NCBI GenBank assembly: GCA_948470475.1
Contig: OX419342.1
Coordinates: 20,372,039-20,436,038 of the forward strand
DNA: 64,000 nt
DNA from: Galaxea fascicularis
Taxonomy: Eukaryota > Cnidaria > Anthozoa > Scleractinia > Euphylliidae
Direction: 5' to 3'
Under the pieces are notes generated by a model. That model worked only from the letters and a program-made list of their open reading frames with translations, was not told the origin of the DNA and did no database searches. Shown piece by piece: positions 48,798 through 60,081 of the stretch (position 1 is its first letter; every line of letters starts with the position of its first letter). The position numbers and the translations under genes were made by a program.

Positions 48798-49046
48798 AAG
48801 TCTAGTGGCCCTTCAGGCTGGCGCTAATCTCCCGGTTTCTGTAGCATGAAGTGACTATGAGTATTTCTTCTACCCCCTAGATGGGATGCTAGTCGCAGGG
48901 TTACCCGCAGCATTAAATTCGCTGATACCCACTTATACACCCCGGTGAAGAGAGGCACTGTGTCTTGTCACAATGACCCAGCGATTGCTCGAACCTGGAC
49001 CACTCGATCCGGAGTCCAGTGCGCTAACCATTAAGCCACCACGCCC
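48798..49046 (-). repeat. tRNA-derived SINE, family 1
   Basis: The minus strand begins GGGCGTGGTGGCTTAATGG and has a pol III A box (TGGCTTAATGGTTAG) and a B box (GGTTCGAGCAA, 48985-48995) at tRNA-like spacing, within a degenerate tRNA-like head. The body then contains GGTGTATAAGTGGGTATCAG, GCTGCGGGTAACCCTGCGAC and CTTCATGCTACAGAAACCGG. The head cannot form a complete tRNA, so it is a SINE and not a tRNA gene. Confidence 0.8.
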
Positions 49047-49294
49047 TTGACCTCTCTCCCGGTTAAGGATTATCGCTATGAATGCATGCATATACAAGTC
49101 TGCAAATTCCTGTCAGTAAACAGGTCGTTTTTCCAGCTAGGGACAAGTTTTGATTTGACAAGAAGCCAGTCTGGTCAGTTGGACAAAACATGTTTCTCCA
49201 TCATGTGTTTACACTAACTGGTCCACTACTAAAACTGAAATGTTGTATAATTATATATACTTGTGCACAAAGTTCAAGGTATTAGTACTTAATG

Positions 49295-49500
49295 ATGGAT
49301 GGAATAACATCGCGGCAAAGCTGACCAATCAGTTCCCGCGAACCAGACTTCTTACATTCGACTGACAAACAACACCTTCAATTGACTCTGATGATGACTT
49401 CCGCTCAGGTTGTCGAAACGTCAGTCACAGTCACCAACAACAGTCCTTCTAAGGATTACTCTCACCCGAATAATCACATAACACGACCAACTGTTAATCC
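49295..49500 (+). mobile_element. Penelope-like element tail (probable)
   Basis: The block runs through GACTCTGATGATGACTTCCG, then GTTGTCGAAACGTCAGTCAC and AACAACAGTCCTTCTAAGGA. As I recall it, this wording recurs many times in cnidarian genomes next to Penelope-like retroelements. No reverse transcriptase is present here. The element assignment is from memory and should be treated as tentative. Confidence 0.35.
49384..49434 (+). ncRNA. Hammerhead-ribozyme-like motif
   Basis: CTGATGA (49388-49394) is followed by a stem II candidate (GAC/GTC around a 13-base loop) and GAAAC (49415-49419). A minimal stem III candidate (AC, loop GTCA, GT) then leads to the cleavage-type GTC. A stem I candidate is TGACT before the core against AGTCA after it, offset by two bases. 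Imperfections (an unpaired T after the core, two-base bulge in stem I) make activity uncertain. Penelope-like elements are known to carry hammerheads of this minimal type. Confidence 0.35.
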
Positions 49501-49895
49501 TGGATTCAAACCCTTTATTGTATATAGTACATAGTGTAGCCGATTGGCCCCGAACAACCGTAAATTCCTCCCTCCGCCCCTGGTCAAATATTTATCAAAT
49601 GGCTAATTTCGTCTGTCTTACAGTGCTCTGGCTCGTTCAACGGACTTCCTGATTCCATGTTAACAGGCCTTTAGTCAATTCAACCACGTAAATAAAATTA
49701 AAGTGGATTAAGCACAAATTTAGGTAATTTCTGACGAACAATGATGAAAAAGACAAACAGACAAGCCAACAAAAATTATCTTGCCACATAATTTTCAAAT
49801 GCTGCAAAGTGCGGGAAATATACTAGTTCTACTAGTTCATTGTAATATAAAACTGCAAACTCACAGAAAATCTTTGTTGAAGAATAAATTGCGTA
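49501..49895. other. Gene-free spacer
   Basis: Nothing beyond AT-rich sequence is seen between the Penelope-like tail and the second SINE. Confidence 0.4.
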
Positions 49896-50153
49896 GTTGA
49901 TGATAATGATAATCTTAATTAACCACTCTCCCACAGGGGCTTTTTAGGGCCAATATAAATAAGCAAGGAAATAAACATAGTAAATAGACACAAAATATTT
50001 AAAAATCCCAACTGGCAGGAGGCAGACCAGTTGACTATTTACACAACACAGTCAAAGAGTTGAACTCAAGGCGACTTAGAACAAATCCGGTGAGTAGAAC
50101 TGAGGGTGGAGGACTTCAGTCCAGCGCCCCAACCACTCGAGCACGCCGCCTCC
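49896..50153 (-). repeat. tRNA-derived SINE, family 2
   Basis: The minus strand starts GGAGGCGGCGTGCTCGAGTG (A-box-like) with GGGCGCTGGACTGAAGTCC and a distal TTGAGTTCAAC (B-box-like, 50060-50070), as in a class II (Leu/Ser-like) tRNA head. The tail includes GGCCCTAAAAAGCCCC and GAGAGTGGTTAATTAAGATT, ending in an ATC/ATT-rich simple repeat (ATTATCATTATCATC). It differs from family 1 throughout. Confidence 0.75.
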
Positions 50154-51090
50154 TTGGTAGTTACTTCACAATCCACGATAGTTAAAGGATAATCGTAGTA
50201 ATCATGATAACCCGTCAAAACTAAACGATTTGCAGTAAATACAGCTGCTCGCTAATACAAACTTGGATTACAAAGAATACAAAAGGCTAAGCCTTAATCT
50301 TCGTGTAAGAATAGCGGTAGCAAGAAATCTGATTGGCAAATTCTCAACTTTCATGATTGTAACAAATAATCCATCTGGTACATCTAGTTCAGCTGCGACT
50401 GTAAGCCGGGGGTGATACGCAAAGTACTTACTTACTAACAATATACACTTATGTCAGGATATTTACTTGTCACGTGAAGCTGTTTTTCACATCTTTTTCT
50501 ACAGCATTCTCTGAATGAAATTTTAGTTACAGTGTTCGAGTATTTCATTATTTAGTGTACTTAGATTTCCACAACTTCCAGGTCAGTACTGCTATCAAAG
50601 CAATTTTGACGATCATTTAAGAATTTTGCATATTCTTTTGGTTCTTTACGACATTTTATCAGAACCTGATTAGATGGGCCTTTTTTAGAGAACGATTCAG
50701 TGATAACATCCTCCTTTTCTCTTTGCAATTCAGGCAAATTTCCTCCTGTGTTTCTTCAAAAAAAAGAAAATTGTCCGGTACATTTGTTAAAGTATCCTCA
50801 TTTTGCAAAAACTAACCTTAAAATCTTCTTTCGAACCTGATGTTTTTAGTGTAATTAGAATTAAGAGTTTCAGAAGACTAATGAAGTATGAAAAACAACT
50901 GCATGTTGAATATATTTGAACATATGCTCATCAACTGCAGTTTATGTCAGTGAAACGACACTTGTTGATGAACTGAAACTGAAAGTCAAATCGTTCTTGC
51001 ATGGCTCTTATAACTATGCCATTCTATCATAGTTGTGGTCATCTCTTCCCCGTTTCTTCAACTAGCAAGCGCTACTTGACGAACACAAAC
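50154..51090. other. Downstream flank of the vWA-peptidase gene
   Basis: Presumed 3' UTR of the minus-strand gene followed by intergenic DNA. No canonical minus-strand AATAAA was found close to the stop. No other gene is supported. Confidence 0.4.
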
Positions 51091-53160
51091 TTAATTACAC
51101 AGAGAGGTAAGATATATATTGAGAGCCAAAATGTTTCCTTCGCTGGCATTGTCAGTGGTAGAAAAATACCCTCCACATTTGGGACACTTTGCGCGTAACA
51201 AAGTTCCAGTAAACTCCATGACAGGTGACGTCTTCGTACATTCGGGGCAGGTGTATTCAGCTCGCTGAAGACTCGGCAAGAGATCAATTAATTGTTTTGC
51301 AACTTCGGATCCATATTTTATGTAGCAGGCTTTTTCTTCTGCGGTCAAATCGTCCTCCTCCCAGAAGACATCAATGAAGTCTAAACCAAGGACGTCTGCA
51401 TCCTGCACTCTGAAAAATCCCATGTCCGCCCACTCATCTCCCCAAGAATTCAACAGTCGTAAACACTCGCTGTTAAAACTGGTTAGCACAACTGCATGGC
51501 CATCGGTAGAGGCTTTGGGGGGACGGGCTGCCATGTTGATCTCCTTCTTTGTCAAAATACCCTCCGGGTTACTTTTAAAGAAATCCTCAAATCTGTCCCA
51601 CTCATGGTCGGTGAGCCAGAATGTTGCCACCACTGGCCGGCTTGACGTGATGGCTTCCATGGCACCCTTGAGATCAACTTTCTTGCAACGCAAACGGTAC
51701 TTCGGGCATATTTCCTGCAGCACAAGGAGGGTTTTGGTAGTGCTTATACGTTTAGAACATCTGATCAACTCCTTTCTTAATTTGTAGAAATCTGGGTATC
51801 CGCCTTGGTTACCAAGAATTCGTCTCATCGCCAAATGAACCACTGTAGCAGCTGCATTCGCATAGCAAGTACCTTCTTGTTGCTTTTTCTTCGCTTTATA
51901 GCCTTCCAATGTCTGGTTGATGTAGACATCTAGACTGATGGATGCGAGGAATTCGGATAACGCATCTCGACAGCAAACGACATTTCGAGCCACCTGGCAA
52001 ACCTCTCGCATGTGGTCTGGATGATTCACCTGTAGGAACAAACATGTTTCGTTGTTGATGATCTCGATGAACCAACCGCGTTTGACAAAAATGGTGCGTG
52101 GTAGCGACTGCGTTGGCAACTTTGAGCTCAAAGAGAACAGGCACTTTGCACCTGGATTCCACTTCGGTTTCATTTTGCTGTATAGTTGCCTTGGATTAAC
52201 CTCTGTTGAGTCAGTGACAAAGCAGCTCACTACTGTCACATCATCTGCTCTTGCACTGTCTGAGGGCTCTCCGTCTGACAGAACAAAGAGTAGCTTTTTG
52301 TGATTGGGAAACTTTGAGGCGATCAGTTCTTTCGCCTTCTCAATTGTTTGATACAGTGGCGTCCCACCGTAAATGTAAGGCTCGACTCTCCTTAACAATT
52401 CCTGGCTCCTTTCTTTAGAGAGTTCTCTTTTATCGACAAAACCATGTAAAACATTTGAGGCATCTCGAACATTGAAAATTGAATGTTCACCAACACTTTT
52501 TTTCAGCAAATAGGGTTTGCACTTTTCCATAATTTCTTCCACATCTTTTTTTGTCGCCTTTTCATGAAACTTGGTCGCCGTCCACGCATAGGCATCTTCT
52601 GCTACTCCTAAGCAAAAATCTTTCACTTGAGCTTCCAAGATCCCCCACGGTTCATCGTTTCTAGCGGGCTGTCTGGGCCAGTCGCGGCAAGCGGGTGGTA
52701 GAATCTCTTGAACGAAGGTTTGAAGGAACGACTGGTCAGATTCACATTTTTCCAGAAACAATCGAGCTGTGTAATCCGGTAATGCCTCTCTGAACACACT
52801 TTCGTCTGCCCATCGTCGAATTGTGCGTGCACCAGCTGTTTCCAGTATTTCAAAAATCCTGTTTATGTGGTCATGTGTGACAGGATCTTGTTCTATATTT
52901 TGCAGAGCAGTTTCTTGATTCTGAATCAGCTGAAGAGTTCCTAGGATATCAAATACTTCTTCACCAGGACTATTAGCCCCAAAGCCTACTGCAAATACAT
53001 GGTTATCAGGGGAAACATCGTGTTTGATCAGGTTGTCAATAACTTCAAAGATTGAGCGAACCCACGGCCCTCCTTCTTCATCAATACCCGTTCCCATGTT
53101 ACGACGCATGGAGCCGGAAACATCAAGTAGGATTCCAATGAATGTCGACATGTCCTATGT
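51091..53160 (-). CDS. von Willebrand A - papain-like peptidase - zinc ribbon protein (686 residues)
   Basis: A single uninterrupted frame from ATG 53151 to the stop at 51091. The N-terminus FIGILLDVSGSM gives MIDAS residues D10, S12, S14. GGTPLYQ gives T264, and FVLSDGEPSD gives D293. Thus a metal-binding vWA fold is likely, but with a ~180-residue helical insert between its first two MIDAS loops. Residues 415-600 look papain-like: C429 in EGTCYANAAA, H552 in DGHAVVLTSF and N568 in LLNSWGDEW. C635, C638, C656 and C659 form a zinc ribbon (CPEC...CPKCGGYF). No signal peptide or membrane segment, so it is probably cytosolic. A splice acceptor (TAATTGCAG) 9 bases before the ATG suggests a 5' UTR intron, arguing against bacterial contamination. 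All key residues are intact. Substrate and biological role are unknown; I know no named gene with this architecture. Confidence 0.8.
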
Positions 53161-53162
53161 CT

Positions 53163-53384
53163 GCAATTATAAAAGAGTCTGCCTTGTCATAAAAATTGAA
53201 ACGCGGCAGAGAACTACAGGTACACTGAATGAGACATGGAATGAAAAAAAACAAAACAAAAACAGTGCCCTTTACTGTCCTTAAACTGTCATATCGAGCA
53301 CTATGTATGTCGCTTATGATTTAGTATCGTCGTTTGTTTCACAATGTAGTCACCATAAGAGATTATCTTCCCTTGGTCACTTTA
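53163..53384. other. Spacer between the vWA-peptidase gene and the MITE
   Basis: Presumed intron or promoter of the minus-strand gene. It includes an A-rich AAAAACAAAACAAAAAC tract near 53246. No other feature is visible. Confidence 0.35.
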
Positions 53385-53705
53385 AGGCCCGCTTAGACAG
53401 GCAATGTTTGTCACAGCAAATCAATGCAATTTTTTCGCGCGAATTTGCAACCCAAAACTGTACTGAAGCTGCGATTCGGCAAGACTATTTTCGGCAATTT
53501 ATCGAAACCGGTGTTTCTTCCTGAAGCAGTTCCCCATTTGGGCTAGCGAATAGCTTTTGTTTGCGAAATAGACGCACAATGTATTTTAGACTCACAAACT
53601 CAACTAAAATCGCTAGAAATTTGCAGCTGGTTGCAACTTCAGCGCGACAAAAATTGCATCGAGTTGCTGCAACAAAACCAGTAAATCGCCTGGGTAAACG
53701 GGCCT
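53385..53705. repeat. 321-bp TTA-flanked MITE at the edge of the tandem array
   Basis: The left end AGGCCCGCTTAGACAGGC and the right end in reverse complement AGGCCCGTTTACCCAGGC form terminal inverted repeats, with further inverted similarity around AATGCAATTTTT. TTA flanks both sides (53382-53384 and 53706-53708), as in PIF/Harbinger elements. Only the right half recurs in every later unit of the array, so the array boundary lies within this element. Confidence 0.75.
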
Positions 53706-55090
53706 TTAGATGTAGATCGCGACGTTTCGACTGCATATTGCTAGTCTTCTTTAGGCGATTAGGTCGCCTGGCTCCGCGTCACTAGAGTTTAACTGTTAGT
53801 AACAGAATTTAGTTGATAATGAGTACTATACGGTGTTTAAATCCGTAACAAGTACGTATATAGCTGCCTCATTTTACAGCAGACTCATATTATTATTAGT
53901 ATCATGATCACCCAGGCAAAAATATATACTGCCATGTATTTTTGTCGTAGGGTTCCGTGTAAAAACATGTTTATTAGAAATGCGTATCACGGTGTCTCGT
54001 AGTGGTTATGTTTTTCAATTCACTGAGGCTGTCCAGACCTACTGTAGCCATAATAGTTTCTTGGAATTGGCTGTGAAACGCTTGGTCACAAAGTTCCGGG
54101 AATCAACAGTGGCGTCCCCCCGTGCAGGTGGAACAACTGTAAATTTGGGCTATATAAAAATCATCTCGTTGGATGGTTATTGAAATGTTCGTAACGATAT
54201 TTCGCTTCCAACTCAGTGAGGTAAGATATCAGGAAATTTTTACCCTGTACGACGATTCTACGAGCCGTCATGAATGGCACTGCTTGGTCGACTGCGAGTC
54301 ACCTTAATTTGCTTTGTTTTAGAGACATCAGAATGGAATGACGATTAAACCGAACGTAAGCTTAACTGATTTCAAGGGGCCGCAAAACTGACGTGGAACT
54401 GGTGGTGTTTCAGTATTGGTTACACTGTACTCTTCAAAGCTCAAGTTGCTGCTACTTTGGCTTTGAGGGACTGCAACTTTAACTGGCACGGAGGTGCTTT
54501 AAAGCGGAGTAGGTTAGAACGAACTATAAGCCTTAAAGGAAAAGGAGGCCAGCAGATTTTATCAAAGATGGAAATTCAAGCTATTAGTTATAGCCAGTAT
54601 AACAACTGGTAGCTCACCTAAGAATCTTCTGAGCTGTTTACAGGGCAGAGTGCAGCAGATGAAGCGAAATCAAACTGCGTGGATGTTGATAACCAGCCTT
54701 TCTCTTAAAATTCTGGGACGTCATTACTTATTGATTGATAGCGGCGTGGTGGACACGTGATACTATACAATAGGCTGATTTCTGCTAAAACTATTATTTA
54801 CATCTGATTTCGTCAGCATACGAAGTTTCATGGAAAAGGAATCATCTTAAATCGAAAAATTGTCCCAAAAGTTAAAAGAAATGCAGATGATACCTACTGT
54901 TTTGTGCAATTTGTTGCTGCTCCTAAGTACTTAACACAAACCATAAGAGAAAATCGAATTTCTGGATGATAAAATGCATTCCGTACTAACTCGCCTTCGT
55001 TTGGACTGTTTTGGTCATACCTCATCGAATGGTAGCTAGCGATCCGTCAGCACAGCCGTTCAGTACACGCACAGTGTAGTTTATATTGAC
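53597..55090. repeat. Array unit 1
   Basis: Joined on its left to the full MITE. A plus-strand frame of 67 codons (53980-54183, LELAVKRLVTKFRESTVASP region) is open here and in unit 2. A 40-codon frame (54185-54307) ending SRHEWHCLVDCESP follows. Confidence 0.8.
53715..53760 (-). other. Hammerhead-like hairpin block, first copy in the array
   Basis: The minus strand reads ATCGC, CTAAAGA, then a hairpin GACT...AGTC, then GAAACGTC and GCGAT. ATCGC/GCGAT and GACT/AGTC are well-formed stems in the places of hammerhead stems I and II. The core differs from CTGATGA at two positions, so catalysis is not expected. The block recurs in all units, with GAAACGTC decayed to GAAACTTC in units 3, 6 and 7 and GAAAGTTC in units 4 and 5. 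Confidence 0.3.
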
Positions 55091-56579
55091 AAACTACACT
55101 ACAATCGTTAGAAAATTGCAGCTGATTGCAACTTCAGCGCGACAAAAATTGCATCGAGTTTTTGCGACAAAGTCGCCTGTGTAAACGTGCCTTAGATGTA
55201 GATGGCGACGTTTCGACTGCATATTGCTAGTCTTCTTTAGGCGATTAGGTCGCCTGGCTTCGCGTCACTAGAATTTAACTGTTAGTAACAGAATTTAGTT
55301 GATAATGAGTACTATACGGTGTTTAAATCCGTAACAAGTACGTATGTAGCTGCCTCATTTTACAGCAGACTCATATTATTATTGGTATTATGATCACCCA
55401 GGCAAAAATATATACTGCCATGTATTTTTGTCGTAGGGTTCCGTGTAAAAACATGTTTATTAGAAATGTATATCACGGTGTCTCGTAGTGGTTATGTTTT
55501 TCAATTCACTGAGGCTGCCCAGACCTACTGTAGCCATAGTAGTTTCTTGGAATTGGCTGTGAAACGCTTGGTCACAAAGTTCTGGGAATCAACAGTGGCG
55601 TCCCCCCGTGCAGGTGGAACAACTGTAAATTTGGGCTATATAAAAATCATCTCGTTGGATGGTTATTGAAATGTTCGTAACGATATTTCGCTTCCAACTC
55701 AGTGAGGTAAGATATCAGGAAATTTTTACCCTGTACGACGATTCTACGAGCCGTCATGAATGGCACTGCTTGGTCGACTGCGAGTCACCTTAATTTGCTT
55801 TGTTTTAGAGACATCAGAATGGAATGACGATTAAACCGAACGTAAGCTTAACTGATTTCAAGGGGCCGCAAAACTGACGTGGAACTGGTGGTGTTTCAGT
55901 ATTGGTTACACTGTACTCTTAAAAGCTCAAGTTGCTGCTACTTTGGCTTTGAGGGACTGCAACTTCAACTGACACGGAGGTACTTTAAAGCGGAGTAGGT
56001 TAGAACGAACTATAAGCCTTAGAGGAAAGGAGGCCAGCAGATTTTATTAAAGATGGAATTTCAAGTTATTAGTTATAGCCAGTATAACAACTGGCAGCTC
56101 ACCTAAGAATCTTCTGAGCTGTTTACAGGGCAGCGTGGAGCAGATGAAGCGAAATCAAACTGCGTGTATGTTGATAACTAGCCTTTCTCTTAAAATTCTG
56201 GGACGTCAATTCTTATTCATTAATAACGGTCTGGTGGACACATACTCCCATACAATAGGCTAATTTCTGCTAAAACTATTGTTCACATTTTACTTCGTCA
56301 GCATACGAAGTTTCATGGAAAAGGAATCATCTGAAATCGAAAAATTGTCCCAAAAGTTGAAAGAAATGCAGATTATACCTACTGTTTTGTGTAATTAGTT
56401 GCTCCTCCTAAGTACTTAACACAAACCATAAGAGAAATTCGAATTTCGGGATGGTAAAATGCATTCTGCACTCACTGGGTTTCGTTTGGACTGTTTTGGT
56501 CATGCCTCATCGAATGGTAGCTAGCGATCCGTCAGCACAGCCGTTCAGTACACGCACAGTGTAGTTTCAGTATATTGAC
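55091..56579. repeat. Array unit 2
   Basis: Very close to unit 1 over its first 800 bases, including the 67-codon frame (55466-55669), with a handful of substitutions. The right third is closer to units 3 and 6. Confidence 0.8.
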
Positions 56580-58289
56580 AAACTGAACTACACTACAATC
56601 GTTAGAAAATTGCAGCTGATTGCAACTTCGGCGCGACAAAAATTGCATCGAGTTTTTGCGACAAAGTCGCCTGTGTAAACGGGCCTTTAGATGTTGATCA
56701 CGAAGTTTCGACTGCATATTGCTAACCTTCTTTAGGCGATTAGGTCACTTGGCTCCGCGTTACAAGAGTTTAATTGTTAGTAACAGAATTTAGTTGATAA
56801 TGATTCCTTTTCGGTGTTTAAATCCGTAACAAGTACGTATGTAGCCGGCTGCCTCATTTTACAGCAGACTCATATTATTATTAGTATCACGATCACCCAG
56901 GCAAAAATATATAATGCCATGTATTTTCGTCGTAGTGTTCCGTGTAAAGACATGTTAATTAGAAATGTGTATCACGGTGTCTCGTAGTGGTTAAGTTTTT
57001 TAAATTCACTGAGGCTGTCCAGACCTACTGTAGCCATAATAGTTTCTTGGAATTGGCTGTGAAACCCTTGGTCACAAAGTTCCGGGATACCATGGCGTCC
57101 CCCGTGCAGGTCGAACAACTGTAAATTTGGGCTATTTAAAAATCATCTCGTTGGATGGTTATTGAAATGTCCGTAACGATGGTTTGCTTTCAACGCAGTG
57201 AGGTAAGATATCAAGAAATTTTTACCCCGTACGACGATTCTACGAGCCGTCATGAATGGCACTGCTTGGTCGACTGCGAGTCACCTTAATTTGCTTCGTT
57301 TTTGAGACATCAGAATGGAATGACGATTTAAAAACCGTTCGTAAGCTTAACTGATTTCAAGGGGCCGCAAAACTGACGTGGAACTGGTGGTGTTTCAGTA
57401 TTGGTTACACTGTACTCTTAAAAGCTCAAGTTGCTGCTACTTTGGCTTTGAGGGACTGCAACTTTAACTGACACGGAGGTACTTTAAAGCAAAGTAAAGA
57501 AAAAGGAGGCCAGCAGATTTTATCAAAGATGGAATTTCAAGTTATTAGTTATAGCCAGTATAACAACTGGCAGCTCACCTAAGAATCTTCTGAGCTGTTT
57601 ACAGGGCAGAGTGCAGCAGATGAAGCGAAATCAAACTGCGTGGATGTTGATAACCAGCCTTTCTCTTAAAATTCTGGGACGTCAATTCTTCTTGATTGAT
57701 AACGGTCTGGTGGACACATACTCCCATACAATAGGCTAATTTCTGCTAAAACTATTGTTCACATTTTACTGCGTCAGCATACGAAGTTTCATGGAAAAGA
57801 AATCATCTTAAATCAAAAAATTGTCCCAAAAGTTGAAAGAAATAGAGATTATACCTACTGTTTTGTGTAATTTGTTGCTGCTCCTAAGTACTTAACACAA
57901 ACCATAGGAAAAATACGAATTTCTGGATGATAAAATGCATTCCGCACTAACTCGGTTTCGTTTGGACTGTTTTGGTCATACCTCATCGAATGGTAGCGAT
58001 CCCTCAGTATGTCGAGATATTTTCAGTTGTATTGTGAGACATTTAGTAAGATAAGTGATTTGCTGTTTGAGTTTAGGGTGTGTCGAACGTCAGTGATCAA
58101 AGAAAACCAGCCCAGGTATATTATTCAGGCCGCACACCACCTGGCCGTCTATCGATAAATCGGGACGAATGAGATCAGTGATCATTGTAACTAAAATACA
58201 CCGTGAAGTTTGCGAAGAACAGCCTGGTGATTTTGGCATTCGCAACAAGTACAGCCGTTCATTACACGCACAGTGTAGTTTATACTGAC
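56580..58289. repeat. Array unit 3
   Basis: The 67-codon frame is closed by a stop (GGTTAAG in place of GGTTATG near 56993). A ~240-bp block absent from units 1 and 2 (about 58010-58250) is present at its right end. Confidence 0.8.
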
Positions 58290-60081
58290 AAACTACACTA
58301 AAATCGTTAGAAAATTGCAGCTGGTTGCAACTTCGGCGCGACAAAAATTGCATGGAGTTTTTGCGACAAAAATCGCCTGTGTAAACGGGCCTTTAGATGT
58401 AGATCGCGAACTTTCGACTGCATATTGCTAGCCTTCTTTAGTCGATTAGGTCTTCTGGCTCTGTGCCACTGGAGTTTAATTGTTAGTAACAGAATTTAGT
58501 TGATAATGAGTACTATACGGTGTTTAAATCCGTAAAAAGCACGTATATAGCTGCCTCATTTTACAGCAGATTTCGTTAATACATAACTTGATCTCCGGAG
58601 TTGAATTCAGTTTTTCACTCCAAAGCAACAAACGACTCATATTATTATTAGTATCATGATCACCCAGGCAAAAATACATAATGCCATGTATTTTTGTCGT
58701 AGAGTTCCGTGTAAAAGCGTGTGTATTACAAATGTATATCACGGTGTCTCGGAGTGGTTTTGGTTTTCAATTTACTGAGGCTGTCCAGACGTACTGTAGT
58801 CATGATAGTTTCTTGGAGTTGGCTGTGAAACCCTTGGTCACAAATTTCCGGGAATCGACAGTGGCGTCCCCCCGTGGAGGTCGAACAACAGCAAATTTCG
58901 GCTATATAAAAATCATCTCGTTGGATGGTTATTGAAATATTCGTAGCGATGTTTCGCTTCCAACTCAGTGAGGTAAGATATCAGGAAATTTTTACACTGT
59001 TCGACGATTCTACGAGCCGTCATAAATGGCACTGCTTGGTCGACTGCGAGTCACCTTAAATTGCTTTGTTTTTGAGACATCAAAATGGAATGACGATTAA
59101 ACCGTTCGTAAGCTTAACTGATTTCAAGGGGCCGCAAAACTGACGTGGAACTGGTGGTGTTTCAGTATTGATTACACTGTACTCTTAAAGAGCTCAAGTT
59201 GCTACTACTTTGGCTTTGAGGGACTGCAACTTTAACTGGGACGGAGGTACTCTAAAGCGGAGTAGGTTAGAGCGAACTATAAGCCTCAAAGAAAAAGGAG
59301 GCCAGACGATTTTATCAAAGTTGGAAATTCAAGTTATTAGTTATAGCCAGCATAACAACTGGCAGCTCACCTAAGAATATTCTGAGCTGTTTACAGGGCA
59401 GAGTGCAGCAGATGAAGCGAAATCAAACTGCGTGGATGTTGATAACCAGCCTTTCTCTTAAAATTCTGGGACGTCAATTCTTCTTGATTGATAACGGTCT
59501 GGTGGACACATACTCCCATACAATAGGCTAATTTCTGCTAAAACTATTGTTCACATTTTACTGCGTCAGCATGCGAAGTTTCATGGAAAAGAAATCATCT
59601 TAAATCAAAAAATTGTCCCAAAAGTTGAAAGAAATAGAGATTATACCTACTGTTTTGTGTAATTTGTTGCTGCTCCTAAGTACTTAACACAAACCATAGG
59701 AAAAATACGAATTTCTGGATGATAAAATGCATTCCGCACTAACTCGGTTTCGTTTGGACTGTTTTGGTCATACCTCATCGAATGGTAGCGATCCCTCAGT
59801 ATGTCGAGATATTTTCAGTTGTATTGTGAGACATTTAGTAAGATAAGTGATTTGCTGTTTGAGTTTAGGGTGTGTCGAACGTCAGTGATCAAAGAAAACC
59901 AGCCCAGGTATATTATTCAGGCCGCACACCACCTGGCCGTCTATCGATAAATCGGGACGAATGAGATCAGTGATCATTGTAACTAAAATACACCGTGAAG
60001 TTTGCGAAGAACAGCCTGGTGATTTTGGCATTCGCAACAAGTACAGCCGTTCATTACACGCACAGTGTAGTTTATACTGAC
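58290..60081. repeat. Array unit 4
   Basis: Carries an extra ~64-bp block (58570-58633) and, at its right end, the same ~240-bp block as unit 3 (59802-60042). It is practically identical to unit 5 at an offset of 1792 bp over the long central part. Confidence 0.8.

Noticed and set aside
48975..49046. tRNA gene
   Set aside because: A and B boxes are present but the acceptor and anticodon stems do not close, and a SINE body follows directly.
51091..53160. Bacterial contamination as the source of the vWA-peptidase frame
   Set aside because: Flanks are eukaryotic repeats, no bacterial neighbours or ribosome-binding site are present, and a splice acceptor precedes the ATG.
53980..54183. 67-codon frame repeated in the tandem array
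   Set aside because: It is open in units 1, 2, 4 and 5 but closed by a stop in units 3 and 6 and by a shift in unit 7, so it is probably not a maintained gene.
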